A stretch of DNA of 64,000 bases from Candidatus Omnitrophota bacterium (GTDB lineage Bacteria > Omnitrophota > Gorgyraeia > Velamenicoccales > Velamenicoccaceae). This document shows, one piece after another, positions 17,117 through 24,741 of this stretch; the first letter of the stretch is position 1; every line of letters begins with the position of its first letter. The notes under the pieces were generated by a model. That model had not been told where the DNA came from. It saw only the letters and a program-made list of their open reading frames with translations, and made no database searches. Location: NCBI GenBank assembly GCA_020052645.1, contig JAGVOQ010000009.1:43000-106999 (forward strand), read 5' to 3'. Made by a program: the position numbers and the translations under genes.

Positions 17117-17150
17117 GACGAATAAATAAATAACAAAAATGGAGGAATTG

Positions 17151-17597
17151 ATGAATTTTTTGTTTAAAGAAGCCTTGATTAGGCATTATTGTGATGCAAG
17201 AAACACTCTTGAAAACCTTCCAGCCTATAAAAGAGAAGAAAAAATTAAAATGTCTCTACTTAGGGAAAAGCAAATTAATGAACTTGATAAGGCATTGGCA
17301 TTAACTTCTAAACTCGCTGAAAAATACAAGGGGTTGGTGCCAAACAATGTCTTTTGTGATGCTTCAGAAATAACCTTGAGTAATGCTTTATCAGAAATTA
17401 ATTCAACAAAAAGAAATGAGTTTTTTGAAGAAAAGAAAATAGCTTCAGATGGAATTATAAGCCTCATTACAGATAAAGGCTATTTTATGGAATATGCAAA
17501 ATTTATTTATCAGGCTGAATTAGTAGATAAAATCGAACAAGAATTGAAACAAGCCAATTTAAACCCGGAAGAAGTTTATCAGGATTCGAAAAAATAG
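17151..17597 (+). CDS. hypothetical protein between repressor and recombinases
   Basis: 148 residues from the ATG at 17151, chosen because GGAGGA sits seven bases before it; an in-frame ATG at 17139 overlaps that RBS. The product is charged, helical and soluble (KREEKIKMSLLREKQINEL and a C-terminal LVDKIEQELKQANLNPEEV). No family is recognised. It shares the rightward transcript of the XRE gene and the recombinases. Confidence 0.55.
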   Translation: MNFLFKEALIRHYCDARNTLENLPAYKREEKIKMSLLREKQINELDKALALTSKLAEKYKGLVPNNVFCDASEITLSNALSEINSTKRNEFFEEKKIASDGIISLITDKGYFMEYAKFIYQAELVDKIEQELKQANLNPEEVYQDSKK

Positions 17598-17609
17598 GAG
17601 AATGACCAA

Positions 17610-18188
17610 ATGACCAATATTATGATTGAGAGCCCTATCTGTGGGCTTACCAGAACGAGCACGAAAGACCAGGATGGGGAATCGACTCTTTTTGCACTGA
17701 AAGGTTATGCAGAAAGAAATGGCTTCACCTTCCAGGAAATTTATTTTGACAGGGGATATTCTGGATGCAACACAGACCGCCCGGCTTATCAAAGAATGCT
17801 TGAGGACATGAGGACGGGGAAGTTTAAAACCTTGATAGTGCCTAAGCTCGACAGGCTCGGAAGGTCTATAGCAAACCTAGTGGATTTAATGGGCGAATTG
17901 AAGAATAAAAAAATTCGCCTCATCTCTTTAGGGGACGGTGTTGATACTGCCCAGGACGACCCTATGACGAGAGCTTTTTGGCAAATGCTTGGTGTATTTG
18001 CAGAGCTTGAAGCTGAAATGATTAGAATGAGAGTTAAAGCGGGGCATGAAGTAGCAAAAGCCAATGGACAACACATAGGACGACCAAAAGGCTCAGGCGA
18101 TAAGAGAAAACGTTCTGTAAGTGGTTATCAACTTCGCTATAAAGGCACAACACCAGAACAGCGTAAACTTGGAAAGCGGGGTATTTAA
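17610..18188 (+). CDS. small serine recombinase (resolvase/invertase type)
   Basis: 192 residues. The catalytic region TRTSTKDQ holds the nucleophilic Ser at about residue 17; YFDRGYSG, PKLDRLGRS and the helix FAELEAEMIRMRVKAG complete the resolvase fold, and a short HTH tail (GQHIGRPKGS) follows. Enzymes of this size resolve dimers, invert segments or move small transposons. It is not needed for integration if the large recombinase does that. It may be a multimer resolution system of a replicating element. Its stop overlaps the next start (TAATG). Confidence 0.85.
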   Translation: MTNIMIESPICGLTRTSTKDQDGESTLFALKGYAERNGFTFQEIYFDRGYSGCNTDRPAYQRMLEDMRTGKFKTLIVPKLDRLGRSIANLVDLMGELKNKKIRLISLGDGVDTAQDDPMTRAFWQMLGVFAELEAEMIRMRVKAGHEVAKANGQHIGRPKGSGDKRKRSVSGYQLRYKGTTPEQRKLGKRGI

Positions 18189-18511
18189 TGGCAAGTATCT
18201 ACGATTCCGACATGGTTAGATTGCCAAGTATTCACGTTCCTGAGTGGCAAAAACATAAGTTAGATTCATGGCTCAGGGTTTACAACTGGAATTACTCTGA
18301 TTTTATTCGTGAAATAATATTTGAGCTTAGGGTAAGTTTCGGGACTGCAACGCCTAATTTAGTAAATCCCCGTCGTGATTGTAAAGAAGCAGTTGGAAGA
18401 GTGATAGACACCATTATTGATAGGGCTGGACTCGAAGGAAAAATTGAAAGCAAGACGCCTGAGTTTGTGATTAAAGGGCAGAAAGGTAGTAGGCAATATG
18501 GAAAACGTTAA
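18188..18511 (+). CDS. hypothetical small protein between the two recombinases
   Basis: 107 residues starting on the last base of the resolvase stop. The first 50 residues (PEWQKHKLDSWLRVYNWNYSDFIREIIFEL) read like a ribbon- or short-helix DNA-binding unit with the pattern 'sxFIrexI'. The tail is basic. A recombination accessory or directionality factor is possible, since such genes often adjoin serine integrases. No homologue is recognised. Confidence 0.5.
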   Translation: MASIYDSDMVRLPSIHVPEWQKHKLDSWLRVYNWNYSDFIREIIFELRVSFGTATPNLVNPRRDCKEAVGRVIDTIIDRAGLEGKIESKTPEFVIKGQKGSRQYGKR

Positions 18512-18647
18512 TAAAAGAGCGGATGAAGATAAAGAGAAGCACTTTTGGGAACTTTATAAAAAAATAGTTGAGCGTAGAATAGCCAAAAACCTAAACAATG
18601 GAAACAAAGAAAAGAGCCAGTCTATATCTTCGGGTCTCAACGCTTGA
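18498..18647 (+). CDS. possible small ORF overlapping both neighbours
   Basis: 49 codons from ATG at 18498. It overlaps the previous gene by 14 bases and the large recombinase start by 50. The product is highly charged. It may be real, or only the coupling route by which ribosomes reach the recombinase start, for which no strong RBS is seen. Confidence 0.3.
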   Translation: MENVNKRADEDKEKHFWELYKKIVERRIAKNLNNGNKEKSQSISSGLNA

Positions 18648-20073
18648 ACAAGCTGTTTCAGAGCGTACTTCATTAGAGACACAGCGTGAGCGAGGAATTG
18701 CTCTTGCTGTTTCAAAGGGATTTTTGCCTCCGAGAGATGAAGATATTTACACAGACGCTTCAAGCGGGTTTAGTCTTGATGAGCGTCCTGCTTTGGAAAA
18801 ATTAAGAAATAAAATAAAAAATAAACTTGTTGATGCTGTAATCGTTTGGAAAATTGACAGATTGGCTCGTAACACCCTGGACTCACTGACAATAGCCAAA
18901 GAGTTTAAGGATAATGGGGTAGGTATTTATTCTGTAGTTGATTCTATTGATACGTCTAGCAAAGAAGGTGACATATACTTTAAGTTTCTTTCAATTTTTG
19001 CCGAGATGGAAAGGGAAGCTATCCGAGAGCGAATGATGTCTGGAAGATATGCAAAAACTTCAAGAGATGGAACCAATTTCGGTGCTGAGGCTCCCTTTGG
19101 ATATAAGACAGAAAATAAGAAATTCATAATCATAGAAGAAGAAGCTAGAATCATTTCTTCAATTTATGAACTTTATTTGCAACTTAAGAGCGTTCAGAAA
19201 GTTGCTAGGGTATTAAAAGACAGTGGAACATCAGCCAGGATAAACCTCGACGATAAACAAGTTAGAAGAATCTTAAGAAATCCAAAATATAGAGGACAGC
19301 ACAAGGTCAAAGATAAAATATATCCTGGTTCTCATGAGCCGATTATCAGTTCCGATATTTATGACAGGGTTCAGGATTTGCTTAACAACAATTTTCAAAA
19401 ACATAAAAAGATGGGTAAGGTGGCTCCGGGTTTTATTTTAAGAGACGTAGCTATTTGTGGACACTGTGGTAGGCAGATGGTTCAAATTCAAACACAAAGC
19501 ACGATTCAGGGAAAGAGACTTTTGTATTATGGTTGTGCTCTTAGAAGGAAAAGAAAGAATCGGAACCCTAAAAACAATTGCGTTCATAAGGTGGGTCATA
19601 AAAAATTTGAATTTGAAGAAGAGGCTATTGATACAATTAGCCATCACATAAACGAATCAATGAAGAATGAGGATTATCTATTACGGCATATCTACACGAC
19701 GTCTAGGCAAGAAGTTGACCGCATCAAGGGGCAGATTCAGACCCAGGAGAGGTCATTAGATTCCAGAAAAAAGGCTAAGGAGAGGGCATTAAAGCTGTTT
19801 ACTTTAACTGGTGATTCTGACGCAGAGATTCTTTTTAGAAATAGCATCGGGGAGATTAGGGAAATTGAGGATAGAATTAAAAGATTGAGGGTTGACCTTG
19901 AGAAGGCAAAGAGCTCTCGTGAGGATTTAAAGGAGAAAAAGAGTTTTTACGAAAACTTTATGGACAACTTGAAGGAGGCAGATGACGAAGAGAAGAGAGA
20001 TTTGATTAATAGCGTTGTAAGTTCTTTAAAATCATATAATTCTGGAAAAATCGAGATTGAATATGCTTTTTAA
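18598..20073 (+). CDS. large serine recombinase (integrase of the element)
   Basis: 491 residues in the usual order. The catalytic domain has YLRVSTLEQ (Ser at about 14), WKIDRLARN and FAEMEREAIRERM. The recombinase domain follows (FGAEAPFGYKTENK, then DDKQVRRILRNPKYRG). A zinc ribbon has CGHCGRQM at about 287 and two more Cys (YGCALRRKRK, NNCVHK). A long coiled coil precedes the C-terminus. Large serine recombinases integrate unidirectionally between attP and attB. The gene ends 45 bases from the junction with comM, making it the integrase of this element. Confidence 0.92.
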   Translation: METKKRASLYLRVSTLEQAVSERTSLETQRERGIALAVSKGFLPPRDEDIYTDASSGFSLDERPALEKLRNKIKNKLVDAVIVWKIDRLARNTLDSLTIAKEFKDNGVGIYSVVDSIDTSSKEGDIYFKFLSIFAEMEREAIRERMMSGRYAKTSRDGTNFGAEAPFGYKTENKKFIIIEEEARIISSIYELYLQLKSVQKVARVLKDSGTSARINLDDKQVRRILRNPKYRGQHKVKDKIYPGSHEPIISSDIYDRVQDLLNNNFQKHKKMGKVAPGFILRDVAICGHCGRQMVQIQTQSTIQGKRLLYYGCALRRKRKNRNPKNNCVHKVGHKKFEFEEEAIDTISHHINESMKNEDYLLRHIYTTSRQEVDRIKGQIQTQERSLDSRKKAKERALKLFTLTGDSDAEILFRNSIGEIREIEDRIKRLRVDLEKAKSSREDLKEKKSFYENFMDNLKEADDEEKRDLINSVVSSLKSYNSGKIEIEYAF

Positions 20074-20117
20074 GGAGGTGGAACGAGGGGTAAGAGAATA
20101 TTGCAACATCAGGACAC

Positions 20118-20124
20118 CTTTTTT
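20118..20124. other. attR core
   Basis: CTTTTTT is shared with attL at 4234-4240. To the right comM codons resume in frame on the minus strand (NVKK). One extra T is present here relative to attL, so the exact exchange point is ambiguous by a base or two. Confidence 0.7.
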
Positions 20125-20343
20125 TACATTAGCAGGGGCAAGATTAACAGTGATTTTATCTGCGGGGTAGTCAAATCCGCTATTTTTGATGCTAGAGCGG
20201 ACTCTTTCTTTACTTTCTTTAATGGCAGAGTCAGGAAGGCCAACAATGGATATGCATGGCAGTCCTCTAGAGACATCAACTTCGATCTCCACAGGATAAG
20301 CGTCAATCCCTAAGATTCCAAAACTATGCAACTTTGCTAACAT
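20119..20343 (-). pseudogene. comM: comM 5' part, cut off by the element
   Basis: The start MLAKLHSFGILGIDAYPV, then VGLPDSAIKESKERVRSSI and ITVNLAPANVKK, is the typical N-terminal domain of ComM/YifB (ribosomal-S5-like fold). After Lys 75 or so the frame enters element DNA and stops at 20032 after about 28 unrelated residues. The rest of comM lies at 2930-4240. The fragment keeps the native start and promoter, so a short non-functional peptide is likely made. Confidence 0.92.
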
Positions 20344-20505
20344 TTCAGGACTAAAAGCGCTTGATTTTTTTAGTAGTTATAACTATAATAGGTAAGTTAA
20401 ATTCGAAGTTCCTTGAGGGATTCGTTGCGGGAAAAGAACATTCTTGCCTATTAAACTATCATAGGGCGTGTATTTTGTCAATAGGTACATGAGAGTGGTA
20501 TAGTT

Positions 20506-21198
20506 ATGAAAATAGCATTTTTGGGTCTTATTTCAGCTTTATTAGTAGGGGTCTCTACCTTTGGCGTATATAAATCCGTTGATTTGTCCCGTAAGAACGG
20601 AGAGCTAGAGGTGTCTCTAAAGAACGCCCAGGAAGAACTCTCAATTACAAAAAAGTCCTTAAGTGAGAATAGGGCTGCTCGTATTCAGATGGAAGAAGAC
20701 CTTAATGTGATGCAGATTAAGATGGACCAGAAAGAGAAAGAAGCGAAAGATCATTTGCGTCAAATAGCGGAATTGACTAAGAAGACTGGCGAGGTGGAAC
20801 AGACCGATGCAGCCATGGCGTCTATCTATAACGCCATGTCCGATCAAATCATGCGGTTGGAATTTGAAAATGCTGAAATGCGCCGTAAACTTTCTTCGGT
20901 TCATGAATTGAAAAAGGCTATAAAAAACGCACAAATACAAAGACATAAGGTTATCGTCCGTTCTAAAAAGGCCGTCGTAAAAAAAGAGATCAAACAGAGA
21001 AAAGTTTTAAAAAAACCGTCGCGAATGTCTTTGTTTCAGCCGACGATCGCCCCTGCGGTGATACCGGCTCCCGTCACTAATGAGATAGCGCCTCAAAAAG
21101 AGACCCGTAATGAGGGTTATCTGATCAGAGACGGTAAGTCGACCTTTGAAGGGGTTGTGGAAATCAACGTGACTCCTGCGGAAGCCAATGTTTTGTAA
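20506..21198 (+). CDS. membrane-anchored coiled-coil protein
   Basis: 230 residues. An N-terminal membrane anchor (about 3-22, FLGLISALLVGVSTFGVY) is followed by about 110 residues of heptad-rich coiled coil (GELEVSLKNAQEELSITKK, QMEEDLNVMQIKMDQKEKE) and a basic, Pro-containing tail. It starts a rightward group of envelope genes ending with the L,D-transpeptidase. It is probably a periplasmic structural protein. No named family is recognised. Confidence 0.65.
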   Translation: MKIAFLGLISALLVGVSTFGVYKSVDLSRKNGELEVSLKNAQEELSITKKSLSENRAARIQMEEDLNVMQIKMDQKEKEAKDHLRQIAELTKKTGEVEQTDAAMASIYNAMSDQIMRLEFENAEMRRKLSSVHELKKAIKNAQIQRHKVIVRSKKAVVKKEIKQRKVLKKPSRMSLFQPTIAPAVIPAPVTNEIAPQKETRNEGYLIRDGKSTFEGVVEINVTPAEANVL

Positions 21199-21226
21199 AC
21201 ATCGTATCAATACATGAGAGGGGAGA

Positions 21227-21679
21227 ATGACAGATTTTATTAAAGGTATTTATCATAATCACGTTTTAATAGTGACATTCTTTGCGTGGATTTTTGCACA
21301 GTCCATCAAGGTGGCCTTAGGTGTTTTAAGAACAAAAAAATTTGATTTTCGATGGTTTATCGGAACCGGCGGCATGCCTTCGGCTCATGCCGCGGGGTCA
21401 AGCGCTTTGGCCATGATCATCGGCTTTGATTATGGTTTTGATACAGTTTTGTTTGCTTTGGCTGCTGTTTTTGCCGTTGTGACCATGTTTGATGCTCAGG
21501 GCGTGCGTCGTTCAACAGGCAAACAGGCCTCCATTTTAAATAAGCTTCTCGACGATATTTATTGGAAGGGTAAAATTGAGGAGGATAGGCTTAAAGAGCT
21601 TATCGGTCATACTCCTATTGAAGTTTTTATGGGTTCGATCATAGGGATTTTGTTGGCGATTATTTGTAATAAATATTAA
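21227..21679 (+). CDS. DUF212 / divergent PAP2-family membrane protein
   Basis: 150 residues. GGMPSAHAAGSSALA, DAQGVRRSTGKQA and ELIGHTPIEVFMGSIIG are the signature of the DUF212 family, a divergent branch of PAP2 acid phosphatases. Hydrophobic helices lie around 9-29, 50-65, 75-92 and 131-148. Function in bacteria is not settled; a lipid phosphatase-like role at the membrane is suggested by the family. GAGGGGAG precedes the start. Length is normal. Confidence 0.88.
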   Translation: MTDFIKGIYHNHVLIVTFFAWIFAQSIKVALGVLRTKKFDFRWFIGTGGMPSAHAAGSSALAMIIGFDYGFDTVLFALAAVFAVVTMFDAQGVRRSTGKQASILNKLLDDIYWKGKIEEDRLKELIGHTPIEVFMGSIIGILLAIICNKY

Positions 21680-21718
21680 GGATTTATTTTAAAGACGGAT
21701 TGCTAAAGGAGGCAGGAC

Positions 21719-22543
21719 GTGAAAAAAGTTTTAAAAACAAGTCTTATGATCGTTGGAATTTTTCTGGTTCTTTTGGTTGTTGTAAAGTTGGGTTATTCTT
21801 TTAAGGCAAGGAATGCCCAGGCGCAAAATGAGGGGCGCGGGGAATTGAGCGCTCTATTAAAATCCGCTGAGGATTTAGAACAGAAGGGCGAACTTCTCCA
21901 TGCGAGGGAAATTTTAAGAGACACTATTGTTAACGATGCGTCAAAGCCGGGCATAGAGGAAGTTCAGAAAAGCCTGGATGATTTAAATATGAAAATAATT
22001 TTTTCGAGCATAAGCGTCCCGGGAGAAACAACGATAGTTGTTGTTAAAGAAGATGATTTTCTTCAAAAAATAGCCAATGTTTATGATACGACGGTGGATT
22101 TTATCAAAAAACAAAATGGTCTTACGTCGGATGTTGTCAAGCCCGGCATGCAGCTAAGGTTGTGGACAGGTAAGTTCAGCGTTTTGGTGGATAAATCGCA
22201 GAATATCTTCGTCCTTAAATCCAATGGAGAGGTTGTGAAGACGTATCGTGTTTCAACAGGAAAAAACAATATCACTCCTATCGGTACTTTTAAAATTGTT
22301 AACAAGCTTGTGAATCCGGATTGGTCTCATGATGGAAAAGTTATTGCCGCGGGAAGCCCTGATAATATTTTAGGAACGCGCTGGCTCGGGTTTAACATCC
22401 CCGGTTACGGGATTCATGGTACGACTTTGCCGGAATCCATCGGTAAGCAAGCTACTGCCGGATGCGTGCGCATGTTGAATAATGAAGTCGAAGAGGTGTA
22501 TGCGCTTTTGCCTGTTGGGACGGAAGTAACAATTATTGATTAA
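21719..22543 (+). CDS. LysM L,D-transpeptidase
   Basis: 274 residues. A signal anchor lies at 5-24, then a short helical spacer, a LysM domain (about 100-142, EDDFLQKIANVYDTTVDFI) and a YkuD catalytic domain. The catalytic motif is GIHGTTLPESIGKQATAGCV followed by RM, with the Cys nucleophile in GCVRM. L,D-transpeptidases make 3-3 crosslinks in peptidoglycan or attach proteins to it. The LysM would hold it on the wall. It closes the envelope group; a 113-bp repeat follows. Confidence 0.9.
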   Translation: MKKVLKTSLMIVGIFLVLLVVVKLGYSFKARNAQAQNEGRGELSALLKSAEDLEQKGELLHAREILRDTIVNDASKPGIEEVQKSLDDLNMKIIFSSISVPGETTIVVVKEDDFLQKIANVYDTTVDFIKKQNGLTSDVVKPGMQLRLWTGKFSVLVDKSQNIFVLKSNGEVVKTYRVSTGKNNITPIGTFKIVNKLVNPDWSHDGKVIAAGSPDNILGTRWLGFNIPGYGIHGTTLPESIGKQATAGCVRMLNNEVEEVYALLPVGTEVTIID

Positions 22544-22577
22544 GAGCGGCGTTTCAGGTCACCTGCCGCAGGGTAAA

Positions 22578-22690
22578 CCCCGTTAGAGAACTTCGTTCTC
22601 TAACGGTTTGCGCTGACGGATGTCTTAAACCACCGTCGGTTTTATTACTGGATAACCGCCGACTAAAGTCGGCGGCTTTCTCTAACGGGG
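22578..22690 (-). repeat. 113-bp palindromic element, intergenic copy
   Basis: Ends are CCCCGTTAGAGAA and its inverse. It is flanked by TAAA on both sides (22574-22577, 22691-22694), as a 4-bp target duplication. Inside it has the hairpin CCGCCGACTAAAGTCGGCGG (22656-22675). Orientation is opposite to the copies at 28397 and 63427, which have the same 113-bp length. It lies between the transpeptidase gene and accA. Confidence 0.88.
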
Positions 22691-22708
22691 TAAACTAAAG
22701 GACAAGCA

Positions 22709-23671
22709 ATGATTGGACTGGAATTTGAAAAACCTATTCTAGAGCTTCAGAAGAAGATCAGCGAGCTTAAAAAGTTTACATCGGATAAAAAGATCGATCT
22801 CTCGGGCGAGATTAAGCGCTTGGAAGAAAAGCTTGAGCATCTGCGTAAAGATGTCTATGGCAAGCTTAATTCTTGGCAGCGCGTTCAGATTTCACGGCAT
22901 CCAAACAGGCCGTATACGCTGGATTATATTCAATTGATTCTTACGGATTTTATCGAACTTCACGGTGACCGAAGTTTTCGTGATGATAAGGCTATTATTG
23001 CGGGCCTTGCGCGTTTGGACGGCCAAAAACTCCTGGTTATGGGGCAGCAAAAAGGCCGGGATACAAAAGAGAACCTGATAAGGACTTTTGGATGCGCGCA
23101 TCCTGAAGGGTATCGCAAGGCGCTGCGCCTTATGGAAATGGCACAAAAATTTCAGCTACCCGTTTTGATTTTTATTGACACGCCCGGGGCATATCCGGGG
23201 ATCGGCGCTGAAGAACGGGGACAGGCTCAAGCCATTGCCTGGAATTTAAAAATGATGATGTCAATTAAGACGCCGATGGTGGCTGTGGTCATTGGAGAAG
23301 GTGGCTCCGGCGGGGCCTTAGGCATAGGGGTGACGGATAAAATCTGCGTTATGGAGAATGCTTATTATTCCGTTATTTCACCTGAAGGGTGTGCGGCGAT
23401 TCTTTGGAAAAATAGTATTAAGGCGCCAGAAGCAGCAGAGGCCTTAAAGCTTACAGCAGGCGACTTATTGAAATTTGGCGTTATCGATGAAGTGATCAAA
23501 GAGCCTTTGGGTGGGGCGCATACGGATCCTCAAGCCGCGGCACAGAATGTCAAAACCGCTGTTAAGAAATATTTTATTGAACTTTTAAAGCTGCCGACGG
23601 ATGAACTTTTAAAAAATCGTTACGCTAAATTTCGGAACATGGGCCCATTTGAGGAGATCCATGAAAGTTGA
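22709..23671 (+). CDS. accA: acetyl-CoA carboxylase carboxyltransferase subunit alpha
   Basis: 320 residues, the usual AccA length. [60 protein letters not shown] and [19 protein letters not shown] are family signatures. With AccD it transfers the carboxyl group from biotin to acetyl-CoA, making malonyl-CoA for fatty acid or polyketide synthesis. accD and the biotin subunits are not in the window. The stop lies inside the padR gene (overlap of 11 bases), so the two are co-expressed. It stands at the start of the polyketide region. Confidence 0.96.
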   Translation: MIGLEFEKPILELQKKISELKKFTSDKKIDLSGEIKRLEEKLEHLRKDVYGKLNSWQRVQISRHPNRPYTLDYIQLILTDFIELHGDRSFRDDKAIIAGLARLDGQKLLVMGQQKGRDTKENLIRTFGCAHPEGYRKALRLMEMAQKFQLPVLIFIDTPGAYPGIGAEERGQAQAIAWNLKMMMSIKTPMVAVVIGEGGSGGALGIGVTDKICVMENAYYSVISPEGCAAILWKNSIKAPEAAEALKLTAGDLLKFGVIDEVIKEPLGGAHTDPQAAAQNVKTAVKKYFIELLKLPTDELLKNRYAKFRNMGPFEEIHES

Positions 23672-24221
23672 GCAGGAATTGATCATTCTGGGGCTTTTAA
23701 AAGATAAGCCTCGGCATGGATATGAAATAAAAAAGCAGATCAAAGAGGTTATCAGTACGTTCGCCGCCTTGGAAGTAGAATCTATTTATTACACGTTGAC
23801 ATTGCTTGAAAAGAAAGGTTTTGTTCAAAAGATCGTCAGCTCTCAGGCGCATCGCCCGGAAAAAATGACTTATAGCCTGACGTCTAAGGGTGAAAAGCGA
23901 TTTCAGCAGCTTTTAGCTAAAAGTATCATTACAACGCAAAGGCCGAATTTCAGCCTGGATGTGGCTCTTTATTTTCTTCCCTATTTACCGACGGATATCG
24001 CCATGCATCGACTGAAAGGCCGCGTGCGTCTTTTGGCAAAGGTGGAAGAAGGGTTAAATCAATTGGCTGAAGAGTTAAAGGCAAAGTCTTCGTATCATTT
24101 AAAATCAATTGTTGATCATAATTTGGAGCTTTTGCAAGCTGAGAAGAAATTTATTCAAAACATTGCAGCTGAATTGGAAGAGCAAAGGATTTCCATCCCA
24201 GAATGGCCGCTTAAGTCGTAA
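23661..24221 (+). CDS. PadR-family transcriptional regulator
   Basis: 186 residues from ATG 23661, chosen for GAGGAG seven bases upstream. [19 protein letters not shown] and [15 protein letters not shown] form the PadR winged helix; the C-terminal half is the helical dimerisation domain ([18 protein letters not shown]). PadR proteins repress genes for aromatic acid response, efflux and secondary metabolism and respond to small ligands. A perfect 20-bp palindrome lies 72 bases after the stop, on the promoter of the next transcription unit, and is the obvious candidate target. Confidence 0.9.
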   Translation: MKVEQELIILGLLKDKPRHGYEIKKQIKEVISTFAALEVESIYYTLTLLEKKGFVQKIVSSQAHRPEKMTYSLTSKGEKRFQQLLAKSIITTQRPNFSLDVALYFLPYLPTDIAMHRLKGRVRLLAKVEEGLNQLAEELKAKSSYHLKSIVDHNLELLQAEKKFIQNIAAELEEQRISIPEWPLKS

Positions 24222-24274
24222 CTCATTATTCTGCATTAAGTTAAGTTCTTGCTAATTTCAGAAAATAATTTTTC

Positions 24275-24312
24275 TTGACATAATTAAATTTGAATAGTAA
24301 AATTTTACTATT
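24275..24312 (+). promoter_or_regulatory. strong promoter overlapped by 20-bp palindromic operator
   Basis: TTGACA (24275-24280), a 17-base spacer and TAAAAT (24298-24303) form a near-consensus sigma-70 promoter. The perfect palindrome AATAGTAAAATTTTACTATT (24293-24312) covers the -10, so a bound dimer would block RNA polymerase. The padR gene directly upstream makes its product the likely binder. The transcript would have a leader of about 430 bases before the acyl-CoA ligase gene. Confidence 0.75.
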
Positions 24313-24338
24313 ACTTGACCATCCTTAATGTTAACTTT

Positions 24339-24576
24339 AGGGTCATCCACCGAAACTCAACCAAAATGAATTCTTAAGAGTGTAGGTGGAGAATCTCTTA
24401 GTGTTAAATTAAGGGTCATCCTCCGTAGCTAAATCCAAGATGAATTATTAAGAGCGTAGGAGGATAAGTCAAATAAGAGCGAAGATGGAGAGTTTCATTT
24501 TTAAATTTAGGGTCATCCTCCGAAACTCAACCAAAATGAAATCTTAAGAGGGTAGGTGGAGAATCGCTTAATGTTT
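24339..24576 (+). repeat. tandem structured leader motif, three copies
   Basis: Copies begin at 24339, 24412 and 24509 with AGGGTCATCC. Each ends about 55-60 bases on with GTAGGTGGAGA or GTAGGAGGATA. The ends pair and covary: TCCACC with GGTGGA in copy 1, ATCCTCC with GGAGGAT in copy 2, and a G-T pair in copy 3. A broken half copy (ATGGAGAGTTTC) lies before copy 3. A run of seven T follows copy 3 (about 24573-24580). The repeats lie in the presumed leader of the biosynthetic operon. Confidence 0.7.
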
Positions 24577-24694
24577 TTTTCGAGTTATTTCCGCCGCCGC
24601 CAAAGATAAAATAGGCTTAGTTGTGGTGGGTTTTTTAAAAATGAAGGTATTTTCTCCTTTAGCTAAGAAGGAAAAACGGTAATATTAAGGTAAG

Positions 24695-24725
24695 CCCTGT
24701 TGGAGAATTTTGTTTTCTAATAGGG
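24695..24725. repeat. decayed 31-bp short palindromic element
   Basis: CCCTGTTGGAGAA, five bases, TTTTCTAATAGGG: the 31-bp short form with five or six changes from the intact ends CCCCGTTAGAGAA/TTCTCTAACGGGG. Flanks are TAAG and TAAA. It lies just before the RBS of the acyl-CoA ligase gene and is the oldest-looking copy in the window. Confidence 0.7.
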
Positions 24726-24741
24726 TAAATAAAAGGAAAAT

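Larger units (their letters stand above)
4241..20118. mobile_element. 15.9 kb integrated element inserted in comM (satellite- or prophage-like)
   Basis: The ends are set by the two halves of comM, which rejoin in frame when the element is removed. The integrase gene (large serine recombinase) ends 45 bases from the right junction, as is usual. Contents from the left are a replication block with a cold-shock protein and HTH replication protein, a TerS-like gene, a leftward envelope/lipoprotein group, four rightward virion-type genes, a leftward block ending in an excisionase-like protein, a divergent XRE regulator and two serine recombinases. No large terminase, portal, capsid or tail genes are recognisable. 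Size, TerS without TerL, and the regulator pair fit a phage satellite; a decayed prophage is the alternative. Confidence 0.85.

Noticed and set aside
20101..20313. Rightward frame after a strong AAGGAGG at the end of the integrase
   Set aside because: It is antisense to the comM 5' fragment, starts with a rare codon and shows no protein-like pattern.
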